64,000 nt of DNA from Cyanobium sp. NS01 (GCF_014280235.1 NZ_CP047940.1:2480001-2544000), one strand, 5' to 3'; positions 1 to 8,485 are shown, counted from the first letter of the stretch. Notes: generated by a model from the sequence alone, not told the origin. A program made the numbers and translations.

Positions 1-404
1 ACGGGCAGCAAGGCCCTGGTGGCCGGCGTGATCGCTGCCTCGATCAGGTCCAGATCGATCAGGTAGCTGGCGGGGTCCACGTCCACGAACACCGGCGTGG
101 CCCCCACGGCACTGATCGCCTCGGCGGTGGCGAAGAAGCTGAAGGAGGCGGTGATCACCTCATCGCCGGGGCCGATGCCGAGGCCGCGCAGGGCGAGCAC
201 CAGGGAGTCGGTGCCGCTGTTGCAGCCCACCGCGTGGGGCACGCTGCAGGCCTCGGCAAAGGCGGCCTCAAAGGCGGCGATGGTGGGGCCGCCGATGTAC
301 TGGCCGCTACGCAGCACGGTCAACACGGCGTCATCGAGGGCACCACCCAGCTCCTGGATCTGCTCACCGAGGCTGAAGGGTGGCACCTGCATGCGGCTCA
401 CCAT
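1..404 (-). CDS. DegT/DnrJ/EryC1/StrS-family PLP aminotransferase, N-terminal part (cut by window edge)
   Basis: The gene begins inside the window and its 3' end lies beyond position 1. The first 134 codons read as a DegT-type sugar aminotransferase: an opening MQVPPFSLGEQ segment, then GPTIAAFEAAFAEA, the cofactor-phosphate loop GCNSGTDSLVLAL and the following GDEVITASFSFFATAEAI and FVDVDP segments, all in the family order. These enzymes transfer an amino group to a keto sugar nucleotide, usually for surface glycans. The catalytic lysine lies outside the window, so an aminotransferase cannot be told from a non-aminating relative. The start may be ATG 404 or ATG 392. It follows the thioredoxin-like gene by about 21 bases on the same strand and is probably co-transcribed with it. 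Confidence 0.85.
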   Translation of the reverse strand, partial: MVSRMQVPPFSLGEQIQELGGALDDAVLTVLRSGQYIGGPTIAAFEAAFAEACSVPHAVGCNSGTDSLVLALRGLGIGPGDEVITASFSFFATAEAISAVGATPVFVDVDPASYLIDLDLIEAAITPATRALLP

Positions 405-425
405 AAACGCAATGAGCGGCAGGGA

Positions 426-1046
426 TCAGCGGGCCCATTCCGGTTCTGAACCTGGATGCCACTTGATGTTGCAGCCGATGGCGGGGCGCTGCTCCCCTGC
501 CGGAGTGCCTCCAGCCTCAAGGGCCGCGAGGGCAGCGCGCAGATCTTTGCCATCAGCGGGCCGGCCCTGGCCGGGGCGGCTGTCATCGAGCTGGCCGCGA
601 TACACCAGCCGCAGAGCGCCGTCGGCGGCCGGGGCGAAGAGGTAGGGATCGGGGGTGCAGGCGGCCCGGAAGGCCCGGGCGATCTCCTGGTGGCCATCCA
701 GCAGGTAGGGGAAGGTCCAGCCGTGGCGAGCCGCCTGGGCCCTTAGACCCTCGGCGCCGTCCTGGGGGTGGGTCTGCAGGCTGTTGCTCGAGATCGCCAG
801 GATCCGCAGCCGCAGCGGCGGGCCGGCCACATCCGCCTGCAGGCGGCTGAGCTCCTGTTCCACGTGCTTCACGAAGGGGCAGTGTTCACACAGAAACAAC
901 ACCAACACGGGCCCCCTGGCCAGGCCATCGAGGTCGAGCGGTTCGCCACTCACCTGCTGGGCAGCACCAGTGGCCAGCTGGGCGCTGATCACTCCGAACG
1001 GCAGGGGCGTGCCCAACGGCAGCATGGTGGATGGCGTCAGCGCCAT
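426..1046 (-). CDS. Thioredoxin-fold (AhpC/TSA-like) redox protein
   Basis: A 206-residue protein of the peroxiredoxin/thioredoxin-like superfamily. It has a strand-turn with a CxxC pair in LFLCEHCPFVKHVEQEL (about residues 51-67), then LAISSNSLQTHPQDG, a bulk-substrate segment TFPYLLDGHQEIARAFRAACTPD, and a C-terminal GCNIKWHPG typical of this cyanobacterial/proteobacterial subfamily. The CxxC suggests a thiol-disulfide or peroxidase role in the cytoplasm, since no signal peptide is visible. The substrate is unknown. It is divergent from the lipoprotein gene starting at 1065, so the two share an 18-base upstream gap. Confidence 0.85.
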   Translation of the reverse strand: MALTPSTMLPLGTPLPFGVISAQLATGAAQQVSGEPLDLDGLARGPVLVLFLCEHCPFVKHVEQELSRLQADVAGPPLRLRILAISSNSLQTHPQDGAEGLRAQAARHGWTFPYLLDGHQEIARAFRAACTPDPYLFAPAADGALRLVYRGQLDDSRPGQGRPADGKDLRAALAALEAGGTPAGEQRPAIGCNIKWHPGSEPEWAR

Positions 1047-1064
1047 GGGCCTGTTCCTTCATCG

Positions 1065-1613
1065 ATGCCTGCCCTCACGCTAAAGAACTCTTCCCTGCAA
1101 GCCAGCGCGGCTCTGGCGGGGTTGCTGCTCAGCGCCGGCTGCGTGCCGGCCCACCGCCAGGCCAGCTGGGCGATCTTCCCCCTGCAGCGCAGCGTGCCCC
1201 ACGACGGCCTGGCGGTGGTGAGCCAGCCCGATGGCTACGGCCTGCACATCTGGATCGACACCGACACCCGCGAGAGCGGCATCTGCCAGCCCCGCTGGAC
1301 GCCCGACCCGGCGCGGCTGTTCAACGGCAACGGCACGGCTCCGTTCAGTTCGGGGCTGGCCAGCCGCCAGGAGTTCTTCCAGGCCGTGGCCCGCAGCGAT
1401 GTGCGCCGGGCCCTGCGCCAGCAGAGTGAGGCCCTCTGTCAGGAGGCCGATCCCAAGCGCAGCTTCCGCTGGCTGGAGCCGCCCCTGACACCCGAACAGG
1501 TGCAGGTGGAGGCCTTCCCGCTGCTGGAGGAGCCGGATCTGCTCAGCGATCCCGCCGCCGTGCTCGAGCAGGAGGAGGCCTTTCTCAAGGAGGCCACGGA
1601 ACCCGGGGATTGA
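1065..1613 (+). CDS. Putative lipoprotein of unknown function
   Basis: A 182-residue protein beginning MPALTLKNSS. The N-terminus has a hydrophobic stretch ending in the lipobox LLSAGC, so Cys26 is the likely lipidated residue after signal peptidase II cleavage. The mature part has no domain I recognise. It is rich in Trp, Arg and Glu, with motifs such as GLHIWIDTDTRESGICQPRW, and ends in an acidic helix-like tail. The frame is open further upstream, but the ATG at 1065 sits directly before the signal peptide and clears the divergent gene starting at 1046. It converges with the photolyase-like gene. Confidence 0.75.
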   Translation: MPALTLKNSSLQASAALAGLLLSAGCVPAHRQASWAIFPLQRSVPHDGLAVVSQPDGYGLHIWIDTDTRESGICQPRWTPDPARLFNGNGTAPFSSGLASRQEFFQAVARSDVRRALRQQSEALCQEADPKRSFRWLEPPLTPEQVQVEAFPLLEEPDLLSDPAAVLEQEEAFLKEATEPGD

Positions 1614-1631
1614 GCCCAGGGCTTGAGCTCA

Positions 1632-3020
1632 TCAGCCCGTGAGGAAGCGGCGCCACACCAGGGGCTCGGCCTGGCGCCAGTAGCGCGAGAAACGGCGCAG
1701 ATCGGGGGGCGACTCCAGCCGCACAAAGGGTTCCGGCTCCAGCACCTGCACGGGCAGCACCACGGCAATCCTGCGACGGATCAGCTCGAAGCGGGGATCC
1801 ACTGCAGCGGAGGTCACCACGCCATCAGCCCCATGACGAGCGGCGAAGGCAAGCACCTGCTCGGCCACATCCCCCTGCCTGAGGCTCACCGGCAGCTCCA
1901 GGGCGCATTCGTAGAGGAAGCCCAGCCGTTGGAGGCTGAGGCCAGAGGCCGCGATCAGGGAGGTGTCGAACACGAACAGCGCCGGCGCCTCGGGCCAGGC
2001 GCGCAGGGCAGGGTTGGCAGGCCCCAGTGCCTCACCGTGCACCCACACCAGCGGGCGGCCGAGCAGTGGGCCTGATCTCGTAGGCGGAGCGGGAGCCGCG
2101 AGTCGCTGCACCGGTGCTGGGAGGCTCTGATCCAGGCCCACCGGCGAGGGGGCGAACAGCCGTTGCTGCAGGGTTTCATAGCTGGCCTCGAAAGGACAGC
2201 CGGCCCCAGCCAGCAGGCAGCCGCGACAGTGGCGGTCTCCCGCAAAGCGTTCCAGGTTGGCGCGGTTGAAGATGTAGGGCTTCTGGCTGAAGCTGCTCGC
2301 CACCCACTGCCAACTGAAGTTGTTGCTGGCCGGATCTCCATCCAGCAGGTGCTGCAGAAACCAGCGGGCGCCCGCCTGCCACTGCACCTGGCGCCAGTGC
2401 ACCACATAGCTGGCGAGCCACATCCGAGCGTGATTGTGAAGCCAGCCGCGGCCCAGCAGCTCCCCAGCGAAGGCATCCATGCAGGCCAGACCGGTGCGGC
2501 CCGTCGCGATGTCAGCGGGAAGCGCGTCGGCATAGCGACCGGGGGGATGACCCGTCTTGAGGGGCTCCTGGTCGTTCCAGATGGCATCGCCTCTCTGCTT
2601 CCAGAGCCGCTGCCAATAGTCGCGCCAGCCAAGCTCATTGATCAACTTGCCGGCAAGTTGCCGGCCCTCAGCCCGCTGTCCGCTGCGTCCGTAGCCCCGC
2701 TCCTCCAGCCAGCGGAACACCGCGTCGCGTACCTCAGCCAGACTGAGCACCCCATGGCGGATGTAGGGCGAGAGGCCGCTCACGGCGCCGTCGATGTGGT
2801 TGCGGCTGCAGCCATAGGCGATCGGATCCAGCTGGGCGAGCTGGGCCAGGGCAGCCACGCCGCCGCCGCGGATCGGGCTCAACCCACCCCAGGCCGAGGG
2901 GAACAGTTCGGTGATGGTCTGCTCCAAATCCTTCCGATCCAGGAAGGTGCTGGGCAGATCAGCCGCAGCATTGGCGGGAGGCATCGGGAGGCAACAGGGT
3001 CCGTCGAGCGGCTCGCCCAA
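1632..3020 (-). CDS. Photolyase/cryptochrome-like FAD protein with inverted domain order
   Basis: A 462-residue protein. Residues of about 50-300 match the FAD-binding helical domain of DNA photolyases and cryptochromes: SRNHIDGAVSGLSPYIRHGVLS, a LINELGWRDYWQRLW helix, and the conserved pair GDPASNNFSWQWVAS and FNRANLERF. In ordinary photolyases an alpha/beta antenna domain comes first. Here a segment resembling that domain follows the FAD domain (about 320-462: PLVWVHGEALGPANPALRAW, LFVFDTSLI, RLGFLYECAL, LRQGDVAEQVLAFAARHGAD). This reads as a circular permutation. Whether it repairs pyrimidine dimers, binds an antenna chromophore or acts in light sensing cannot be told. It lies 34 bases downstream of the phosphopantetheinyl transferase gene on the same strand. 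Confidence 0.8.
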   Translation of the reverse strand: MGEPLDGPCCLPMPPANAAADLPSTFLDRKDLEQTITELFPSAWGGLSPIRGGGVAALAQLAQLDPIAYGCSRNHIDGAVSGLSPYIRHGVLSLAEVRDAVFRWLEERGYGRSGQRAEGRQLAGKLINELGWRDYWQRLWKQRGDAIWNDQEPLKTGHPPGRYADALPADIATGRTGLACMDAFAGELLGRGWLHNHARMWLASYVVHWRQVQWQAGARWFLQHLLDGDPASNNFSWQWVASSFSQKPYIFNRANLERFAGDRHCRGCLLAGAGCPFEASYETLQQRLFAPSPVGLDQSLPAPVQRLAAPAPPTRSGPLLGRPLVWVHGEALGPANPALRAWPEAPALFVFDTSLIAASGLSLQRLGFLYECALELPVSLRQGDVAEQVLAFAARHGADGVVTSAAVDPRFELIRRRIAVVLPVQVLEPEPFVRLESPPDLRRFSRYWRQAEPLVWRRFLTG

Positions 3021-3054
3021 CGACGAAGCCTGAGGCCATTGCAGCGCATCGGCC

Positions 3055-3765
3055 TCAGCCGCTCAGCGAGGGATCTGACGCTTGGCCGGCAGCCAGGGCC
3101 CCCACATAGCCCCTGCCGAGGCAGAGCCTCCAGTGGCCCATCAGGCCGGCCGATCCGCCCACAGGTGGCGCGGCCAGGCCCCAGCCACCGGCCTTCAGTT
3201 CGGCTTCCAGATGACACCAGGCCTGCAGAAACGCCGTGGCCTGCTCTGCAACAGGCTGCTGCAGGAGGGCGTCAACCTGCTGGCTCGACAACAGGCGACG
3301 CGCAATGGGTTGCCAGTTGAGCGCCGGCCGCTCCTGCTCCACATCGACCCCCAAAGGCCGGCAGCGGTGGAGGGCCAGGAGAATCAGATCCCCGGAATGG
3401 CTGACATTGAACTGCGGCCCCCCGGGGCAATAGGGCTTGCCTCGCGGACCCAGGGCGATCGCCACGTGCTGCGGCTGCTGATCCATCCAGAGAGCCAACA
3501 TCTGGCGCAGCAGGCCACGGCCCAGCAGAAAGCGATCCTGATCCGCCTTGTGGCGAAAGCCGCCAAGGCGGCAGTTCTCCTCTGCCGTCAGCGTGCAGGC
3601 CAAACCAGCCAGCAGGGGAGCGCTGATGCCAGCCCCACGATTCACGGCCAGCAGCAGGGGCTGATCCTGTTGAGAGCAGCCATCCGCAGCAAGGAGTTCC
3701 GGCAGGGAGAGCCCCGGAAACCACGGGATGGGCTTGAGGAGTGTCAGATCAGTGGCCTGCGCCAT
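3055..3765 (-). CDS. 4'-phosphopantetheinyl transferase, Sfp/HetI type
   Basis: Transfers the phosphopantetheine arm of coenzyme A to a serine of carrier proteins (acyl carrier protein, or a polyketide/peptide synthase carrier). The 236-residue length fits the two-lobed Sfp class. Motifs in order: LGRGLLRQML (about 81-90), LGPRGKPY (105-112), NVSHSGD (120-126), the metal-binding GVDVE (139-143) and WCHLEAELKAGG (183-194), where Glu and Lys are the expected catalytic residues. No other PPTase gene is in this window, so it may be the general enzyme activating fatty-acid synthesis in this organism. That is inference. Confidence 0.9.
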   Translation of the reverse strand: MAQATDLTLLKPIPWFPGLSLPELLAADGCSQQDQPLLLAVNRGAGISAPLLAGLACTLTAEENCRLGGFRHKADQDRFLLGRGLLRQMLALWMDQQPQHVAIALGPRGKPYCPGGPQFNVSHSGDLILLALHRCRPLGVDVEQERPALNWQPIARRLLSSQQVDALLQQPVAEQATAFLQAWCHLEAELKAGGWGLAAPPVGGSAGLMGHWRLCLGRGYVGALAAGQASDPSLSG

Positions 3766-3935
3766 GGGGCCGGGTCAAGGTCTTCCAGGAAACAACGCGT
3801 GAAACCCTGGAGAACTCTGCCTGACGGCATGAATCAGGACCAGCTGCCCTCTGAGCCATGGTCATGGTCTGACCACGCCCACACTGTTGCCAACATCGGG
3901 GCAAGAAACTATCCCAAAATCAACACGATCCAGAG

Positions 3936-5345
3936 ATGCCTGATCGCTGCCGGACCTGGCTACGAACGCGGCGAGGCATGGTCTTGGCCTCGATGGTGCT
4001 GCTCGGGCTGTCAGGAACGGTCGCAGCGACGCTCTACATCCAGGTTCGCGCCCGGCTCGTTCTGGCCCAGGCTGGATCGGCCTACGTGGCCAAGACCCTC
4101 TGCAGCGGGGTCCTGATGGCAGAGATGGACGATGCCCAGCTCTGGGCGGCTGAACTCTCGCGGGCCCGCGGTCTGGTGAACGCCAGATTCATTCCTGATC
4201 GGGGAGAGGTGGTCACCGATGCCCTGTGGGGGCTGGTCTCAGCCCGCGCGACGCGGCAATCGAACCTGGGGTGTTCGCTGTACCACCAGGACATGCCTCC
4301 CGTTTCCCTGCCGGAGCAACCCAGGCCAGTGAGCTCAGATCAGCCCAGCCCATCGATGCCCTGGCGCCTGGATCCCGCCTCGCCAGACGCACCTCCTGGA
4401 GCTCCAGACGTGCAGGAACTGCAAGAGGTGTTGGATGAAGCCTTCCGGGAGCCCGATCCCCAGAACCCACGCCGCACCCGCGCTGTCGTGGTGGTGCACA
4501 ACGGATGGGTGGTGGCGGAACGCTATGCCCCCGGTGTCAGTCCCGCCACACCACTGATCGGCTGGTCAGTCACCAAGGCCCTCACCCACGCCTTGGTCGG
4601 CATCGCCGTGAAAGAGGAGCTGCTGCAGCTGGACAAGCCGGTTCAGGTTCCCGAGTGGACCTTGCCTGAGGATCCCAGGCGGGCGATCACCCTCGACCAG
4701 CTGCTGCGCATGAGCAGCGGTCTCGCGTTTACCGAGGTCTACGGCGACTTCGAGACGGATGTTGTGAAGATGCTCCTGCACAGCGAGGATGCCGCTGCCT
4801 ACGCAGCGGGGAAGCCGCTGGAGGCGGAGCCCGGCAGGCTGTGGCACTACTCCTCCGGCGACAGCAATCTCATCTCCAGGGGTCTGCGACTGGCCTTGTC
4901 GGATGATGCTGCCTACTGGCGATTTCCCTATGAGCACCTGTTCCAGCCCCTGGGGATGCACAGCGCTGTGGTCGAAACCGATCCTTCCGGTACGTTTGTG
5001 GGCTCTTCACTTGCCTACGCCACGGCCCGGGACTGGGCTCGTTTCGGGTTGCTCTACCTCCACGATGGCGTGTGGGGCGATCGGCGCCTTCTCCCCCACG
5101 GCTGGGTCAAGCAGGCGATCACACCCACCCCCGGCTCTGAGGGAAACTACGGTGCTCACTGGTGGCTGAATCAGGGCGGCCGTTTCCCTGATCTACCCCG
5201 CGATACGTTCTATGCGAGGGGGTTCAGTGGACAGCTGATGATGATCGTGCCCTCCCGCAACGTGGTGATCGTGCGGCTGGGCCAGACACCCGGCAAGGGA
5301 TTTAATCCCAACACCTTTGCCAGGAGAGTGCTGAAGGCGTTGTGA
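3936..5345 (+). CDS. Membrane-anchored serine hydrolase of the class C beta-lactamase/NylB type
   Basis: A 469-residue protein with an N-terminal membrane segment (about 15-35, MVLASMVLLGLSGTVAATLY) and a region of about 130 residues before the hydrolase domain. The catalytic core shows the SxxK nucleophile motif SVTK (Ser211, Lys214), a YSSGDSN motif at about 305-311 in the position of the Tyr-containing box, and GAHWWLNQGG near the C-terminus. The fold covers penicillin-binding proteins, esterases and amide hydrolases such as the 6-aminohexanoate-oligomer enzyme. Substrate is unknown, and beta-lactamase activity should not be assumed. It is monocistronic and divergent from the PPTase gene. 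Confidence 0.85.
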   Translation: MPDRCRTWLRTRRGMVLASMVLLGLSGTVAATLYIQVRARLVLAQAGSAYVAKTLCSGVLMAEMDDAQLWAAELSRARGLVNARFIPDRGEVVTDALWGLVSARATRQSNLGCSLYHQDMPPVSLPEQPRPVSSDQPSPSMPWRLDPASPDAPPGAPDVQELQEVLDEAFREPDPQNPRRTRAVVVVHNGWVVAERYAPGVSPATPLIGWSVTKALTHALVGIAVKEELLQLDKPVQVPEWTLPEDPRRAITLDQLLRMSSGLAFTEVYGDFETDVVKMLLHSEDAAAYAAGKPLEAEPGRLWHYSSGDSNLISRGLRLALSDDAAYWRFPYEHLFQPLGMHSAVVETDPSGTFVGSSLAYATARDWARFGLLYLHDGVWGDRRLLPHGWVKQAITPTPGSEGNYGAHWWLNQGGRFPDLPRDTFYARGFSGQLMMIVPSRNVVIVRLGQTPGKGFNPNTFARRVLKAL

Positions 5346-5347
5346 GG

Positions 5348-5364
5348 ATGCGTCTACGACGCAT
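5348..5364 (+). terminator. Stem-loop just after the serine hydrolase gene
   Basis: A perfect 7-bp inverted repeat (ATGCGTC, loop TAC, GACGCAT) starts three bases after the stop codon. There is no T tract, so it is a candidate 3'-end structure rather than a clear intrinsic terminator. Confidence 0.35.
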
Positions 5365-5555
5365 GACAGATGGCCTATCTACACGTGAATGGGATCATCC
5401 AGTCAGCAGATGATCGCGAGCACCGAAAACTCTGATGTAGAAGCAGGGGGGCTCATGGACAAGCTCACGGGTTCAGCTCGCTGAGCCGCCTCGTCACCAG
5501 GCGAGGTGCTGCGGGAAGATGACAGGCCCACGCTGTGCCACCTCGGCTCCCCCCC

Positions 5556-6338
5556 ATGCTCCTTGATCTGCGCGGCAAGAAGGCCCTGGTCACCGGCATC
5601 GCCAACAACCGCTCGATCGCCTGGGGCATTGCCCAGCAGCTCGCCGCCGCTGGCTGTGAGCTGGGGGTCACCTACCTGCCGGATGAGAAGGGCCGCTTCG
5701 AGGCCAAGGTGCGCGAGCTCACGGCGCCGCTGAACCCCAGCCTGTTCGAGCCCCTGAACGTGCAGGACCCCGCCCAGATCGAAGCGGTGTTCGAGCAGGT
5801 GAAGCGGCAGTGGGGGCAGATCGATGTGCTGATCCACTGCCTGGCCTTCGCCGGCAAGGAGGAGCTGGTGGGCGACTACTCCGCCATCAGCCCCGAGGGC
5901 TTCGCCCGGGCCCTGGAGGTGAGCGCCTACTCCCTGGCCCCCCTCTGCCGCCACGCCAAGCCCCTGTTCAGCCAGGGGGCCAGCGTGATCACCCTCAGCT
6001 ACCTGGGCGCCGAGCGCGCCATCCCCAACTACAACGTGATGGGCGTGGCCAAGGCGGCCCTGGAGGCCTCGGTGCGCTATCTGGCCGCCGAGCTGGGTCC
6101 CGAGAAGCAGGTGCGCGTCAACGCCATCAGCGCCGGGCCGATCCGCACCCTGGCCAGCTCCGCCATCGGCGGCATCCTCGAGATGATCCACAACGTGGAG
6201 GAGAAGGCCCCGCTCAAGCGCACCGTGACGCAGGACGAAGTGGGCGCCACCGCCGCCTTCCTGGCCAGCCCCCTGGCCTCGGGCATCACCGGCCAGGTGC
6301 TCTACGTGGACGCCGGCTACTGCATCACCGGCATGTGA
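5556..6338 (+). CDS. fabI: Enoyl-[acyl-carrier-protein] reductase (NADH)
   Basis: Catalyses the last reduction of each cycle of type II fatty-acid synthesis. Length is 260 residues from the ATG at 5556, chosen over the ATG seven codons upstream because FabI proteins start a few residues before the ALVTGIANNRSIAWGIA nucleotide loop. The catalytic set is intact: NYNVMGVAKAALE carries the Tyr and Lys spaced Y-x6-K, AISAGPIRTLA follows, and the C-terminus ends GQVLYVDAGYCITGM. It converges on the carbonic anhydrase gene, and hisB follows on the same strand beyond that gene. Confidence 0.96.
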   Translation: MLLDLRGKKALVTGIANNRSIAWGIAQQLAAAGCELGVTYLPDEKGRFEAKVRELTAPLNPSLFEPLNVQDPAQIEAVFEQVKRQWGQIDVLIHCLAFAGKEELVGDYSAISPEGFARALEVSAYSLAPLCRHAKPLFSQGASVITLSYLGAERAIPNYNVMGVAKAALEASVRYLAAELGPEKQVRVNAISAGPIRTLASSAIGGILEMIHNVEEKAPLKRTVTQDEVGATAAFLASPLASGITGQVLYVDAGYCITGM

Positions 6339-6362
6339 GCACCCGCCCCTTCAGGGGGTGCT
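6338..6362. terminator. Stem-loop between the convergent fabI and carbonic anhydrase genes
   Basis: AGCACCC (6338-6344) pairs with GGGTGCT (6356-6362) across an 11-base loop. It overlaps both stop-codon regions and could act on both strands. No T tract is present, so termination is only suggested by the position. Confidence 0.4.
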
Positions 6363-6872
6363 GATGAACTGCTCCGTGCGCATCGGCATCACCGCCCCCA
6401 TCCAGTCGATCGTGGTGGTGTGGAGGTTGTAGAAGGCCGCTTCCACGCTCAGCCGCCCGGCGCGCAGCAGGTCGGTGAGCAGCACGCTGGAATCCACCAG
6501 GTTGCGGGCGGCATTGAGGGTGTGGTGGCGGGAGGCCTGATCGAGGTCGTGGTGGCCGCCGAGGTTGATCAGCTCCATGCGCAGCTGGCCCACCAGCTGG
6601 GCCAGGCTCGGGGTGAGCGTGAGCGCCGGGTTCAGGGCCGCCTCCACGGCGCCGCAGCGTTCATGGCCCAGCACCACGATCACCGGCACGCCCAGGTGAG
6701 CCACGGCGTACTCCAGCGAGGCGATGGCGGCGGTGGTGGAGAGGGTGCCGGCGTTGCGCACCACGAACAGGTCGCCGAATCCGGTGTCGAACAGCAGCTC
6801 CACCGGCACCCGCGAGTCGGCGCAGCCCAGCACCGCGGCGGTGGGGTGCTGACCCGATTCCACCTCCAGCAT
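6351..6872 (-). CDS. Beta-class carbonic anhydrase, apparently lacking the usual N-terminal region
   Basis: Interconverts CO2 and bicarbonate. The zinc-binding core is complete: LGCADSRVP supplies Cys17 and the Asp/Arg dyad, and [14 protein letters not shown] supplies His70 and Cys73. From the first available start (ATG 6872) the protein is 173 residues, whereas family members usually have a further 40-60 residues (an NxRF-type helix) before this core. In the same frame 17 more codons upstream look like authentic sequence (…[10 protein letters not shown]) but contain no ATG, GTG or TTG, and a TGA follows. So the gene is either truncated or frameshifted near 6925. It sits between fabI and hisB on the opposite strand and abuts the hisB 5' end. 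Confidence 0.85.
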   Translation of the reverse strand: MLEVESGQHPTAAVLGCADSRVPVELLFDTGFGDLFVVRNAGTLSTTAAIASLEYAVAHLGVPVIVVLGHERCGAVEAALNPALTLTPSLAQLVGQLRMELINLGGHHDLDQASRHHTLNAARNLVDSSVLLTDLLRAGRLSVEAAFYNLHTTTIDWMGAVMPMRTEQFISTP

Positions 6873-6964
6873 GCGCTCGCGGCGGCCGCAGCGGTGGGCG
6901 TGATTGTGGACGGATAGCGGCCGTCAACTTCGGCATGATTGGTACAGTCCCGCCCCTTTGGCCC

Positions 6965-7612
6965 GTGTCCTCCCTTCCGGACCTCAACCACGACGGCCCC
7001 GGCGGCGGCCGCGGTGGCACCGTGCACCGGCTCACCGGCGAAACCGACGTGAGCGTGCGGCTGGGCCTCGATGGCAGCGGCCGCTGCCAGGTGGGCACCG
7101 GCGTGCCCTTCCTCGACCACATGCTCCACCAGCTGGCCAGCCATGGCCTTCTGGATCTGGAGATCAGCGCCGTGGGCGACACCCACATCGATGATCACCA
7201 CACCAACGAGGACGTGGGCATCGCCCTGGGCCAGGCCCTGGCCCAGGCCCTGGGCGACCGGCGCGGCATCCAGCGCTTCGGCCACTTCGTGGCCCCCCTC
7301 GACGAGGCGCTGGTGCAGGTGGCCCTCGACTGCTCCGGGCGGCCCCACCTCAGTTACGGCCTGGAGATCCCGGCCCAGCGGATCGGCAGCTATGACACCG
7401 AACTGGTGAAGGAGTTCTTCGTGGCGGTGGTGAACAACTCCGGCCTCACCCTGCACATCCGCCAGCTGGCGGGCTCGAACTCGCACCACATCGTGGAGGC
7501 CTGCTTCAAGGCCTTCGCCCGGGCCCTGCGGCTGGCCACGGAGATCGACCCGCGCCGCGCCGGCGCCATTCCCAGCAGCAAGGGAGTGCTGGAGCGGGCT
7601 GGCGCGGCCTGA
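6965..7612 (+). CDS. hisB: Imidazoleglycerol-phosphate dehydratase
   Basis: Sixth step of histidine biosynthesis: dehydration of imidazole glycerol phosphate to imidazole acetol phosphate. The manganese-binding motifs are present: [34 protein letters not shown], and [19 protein letters not shown] near the C-terminus. Starting at GTG 6965 gives 215 residues. An in-frame ATG at 6935 would add ten residues that look unlike the family, and I consider it less likely. It is a monofunctional dehydratase with no fused phosphatase domain. It converges with lpxI. Confidence 0.95.
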   Translation: MSSLPDLNHDGPGGGRGGTVHRLTGETDVSVRLGLDGSGRCQVGTGVPFLDHMLHQLASHGLLDLEISAVGDTHIDDHHTNEDVGIALGQALAQALGDRRGIQRFGHFVAPLDEALVQVALDCSGRPHLSYGLEIPAQRIGSYDTELVKEFFVAVVNNSGLTLHIRQLAGSNSHHIVEACFKAFARALRLATEIDPRRAGAIPSSKGVLERAGAA

Positions 7613-7654
7613 AGCAGGTCGGACCGGCGCCTGGGCCGATCCAGCCTCAAAGTG

Positions 7655-8485
7655 TCAGCGGATCTGCTGGCGCGCCCACAGGAAGAGCCCCAGGCGCTCG
7701 GCATCGGCCATGGTGCGCTCGGCATCGAGCAGCAGGGCGCCGCGGGCCTCCCAGGCGATGCCGGAAAGGCCTGCTGCTGCGGCCTTCGCCACCGTGGTGG
7801 GGCCGATGGCGGGCAGGTCCATGCGGCGGTCCTGCTGGAGCTTCGGGGCCTTGTAGAGCACGCCGGAACGGGGCGCCTCCGGTGGCAGGGCCCGGCTGCT
7901 GGCCACCCACTCGAGCATGGCGTCGGTGCCGGGCAGGGCTTCGGTGGCCAGGCAGAGCCCCCCCGCCACCACTGCGCCCTGGCCCACGTCCACCATCGAG
8001 ATCGCCTCCACGATCTGGGCGGCGCGCTCCACATCCGCCCGGTCCATCTCTGTGGGCAGGCGGCTGGCGTAGACGCCTGGCTCGGGCAACAGCTTGGGCG
8101 CCACGTCCTCCACACCCACCACCTCCAGCCCGAGCTCCTCGATGATCTCCGCCAGGGACCGCAGGGAGGCGTCGTCGCCCTTGCGCAGCGAGGCCAGGAT
8201 GCGGGGCGCCGCCATCAGGGTGGAGCCCTCGAAACGCATGATGTTGAGGGCCCGGGGCCGGTGGAACTTGCCCACCATCACCACCTGGCGGATGCCGCGC
8301 TTCTCGAGCGAGCGGAAAAAGGAGATGGAGCGCTCGAAGTAGAACTCCTCAGCGTCCTCCAGCTCCACCTCCAGGCCATGGGGCCGGCAGACCAGGTGAG
8401 GCCGCCCAGACGCCCTCAGGGCCTGCGAGAGCATCCTGGGCAGCACGCCGGCACCGGCAATGATCGCGAGGGTCGAGTCACCCAT
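7655..8485 (-). CDS. lpxI: LpxI-type UDP-2,3-diacylglucosamine pyrophosphatase
   Basis: Removes UMP from UDP-2,3-diacylglucosamine to give lipid X in lipid A synthesis; LpxI replaces LpxH in many bacteria. At 276 residues it matches the family: an N-terminal LAIIAGAGVLPRML, then GKFHRPRALNIMRF, LAEIIEELGLEVVGVEDVAP and the C-terminal domain segments VVAGGLCLATEALPGTD, PAIGPTTVAKAAAAGLSGIA and LLLDAERTMADAERLGLFLW. It lies 92 bases downstream of hisS on the same strand. The family was long annotated as DUF1009. Confidence 0.9.
   Translation of the reverse strand: MGDSTLAIIAGAGVLPRMLSQALRASGRPHLVCRPHGLEVELEDAEEFYFERSISFFRSLEKRGIRQVVMVGKFHRPRALNIMRFEGSTLMAAPRILASLRKGDDASLRSLAEIIEELGLEVVGVEDVAPKLLPEPGVYASRLPTEMDRADVERAAQIVEAISMVDVGQGAVVAGGLCLATEALPGTDAMLEWVASSRALPPEAPRSGVLYKAPKLQQDRRMDLPAIGPTTVAKAAAAGLSGIAWEARGALLLDAERTMADAERLGLFLWARQQIR

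Noticed and set aside
3766-3935. A tRNA gene between the PPTase and serine hydrolase genes
   Set aside because: No acceptor-stem pairing or T-loop sequence (GGTTCRA) is visible; the region is most likely a divergent promoter region.
6680-7489. Minus-strand frame through hisB as an N-terminal extension of the carbonic anhydrase
   Set aside because: It is in a different frame from the enzyme core and mirrors the hisB codons. It may only indicate a frameshift near 6925, reported as a finding.
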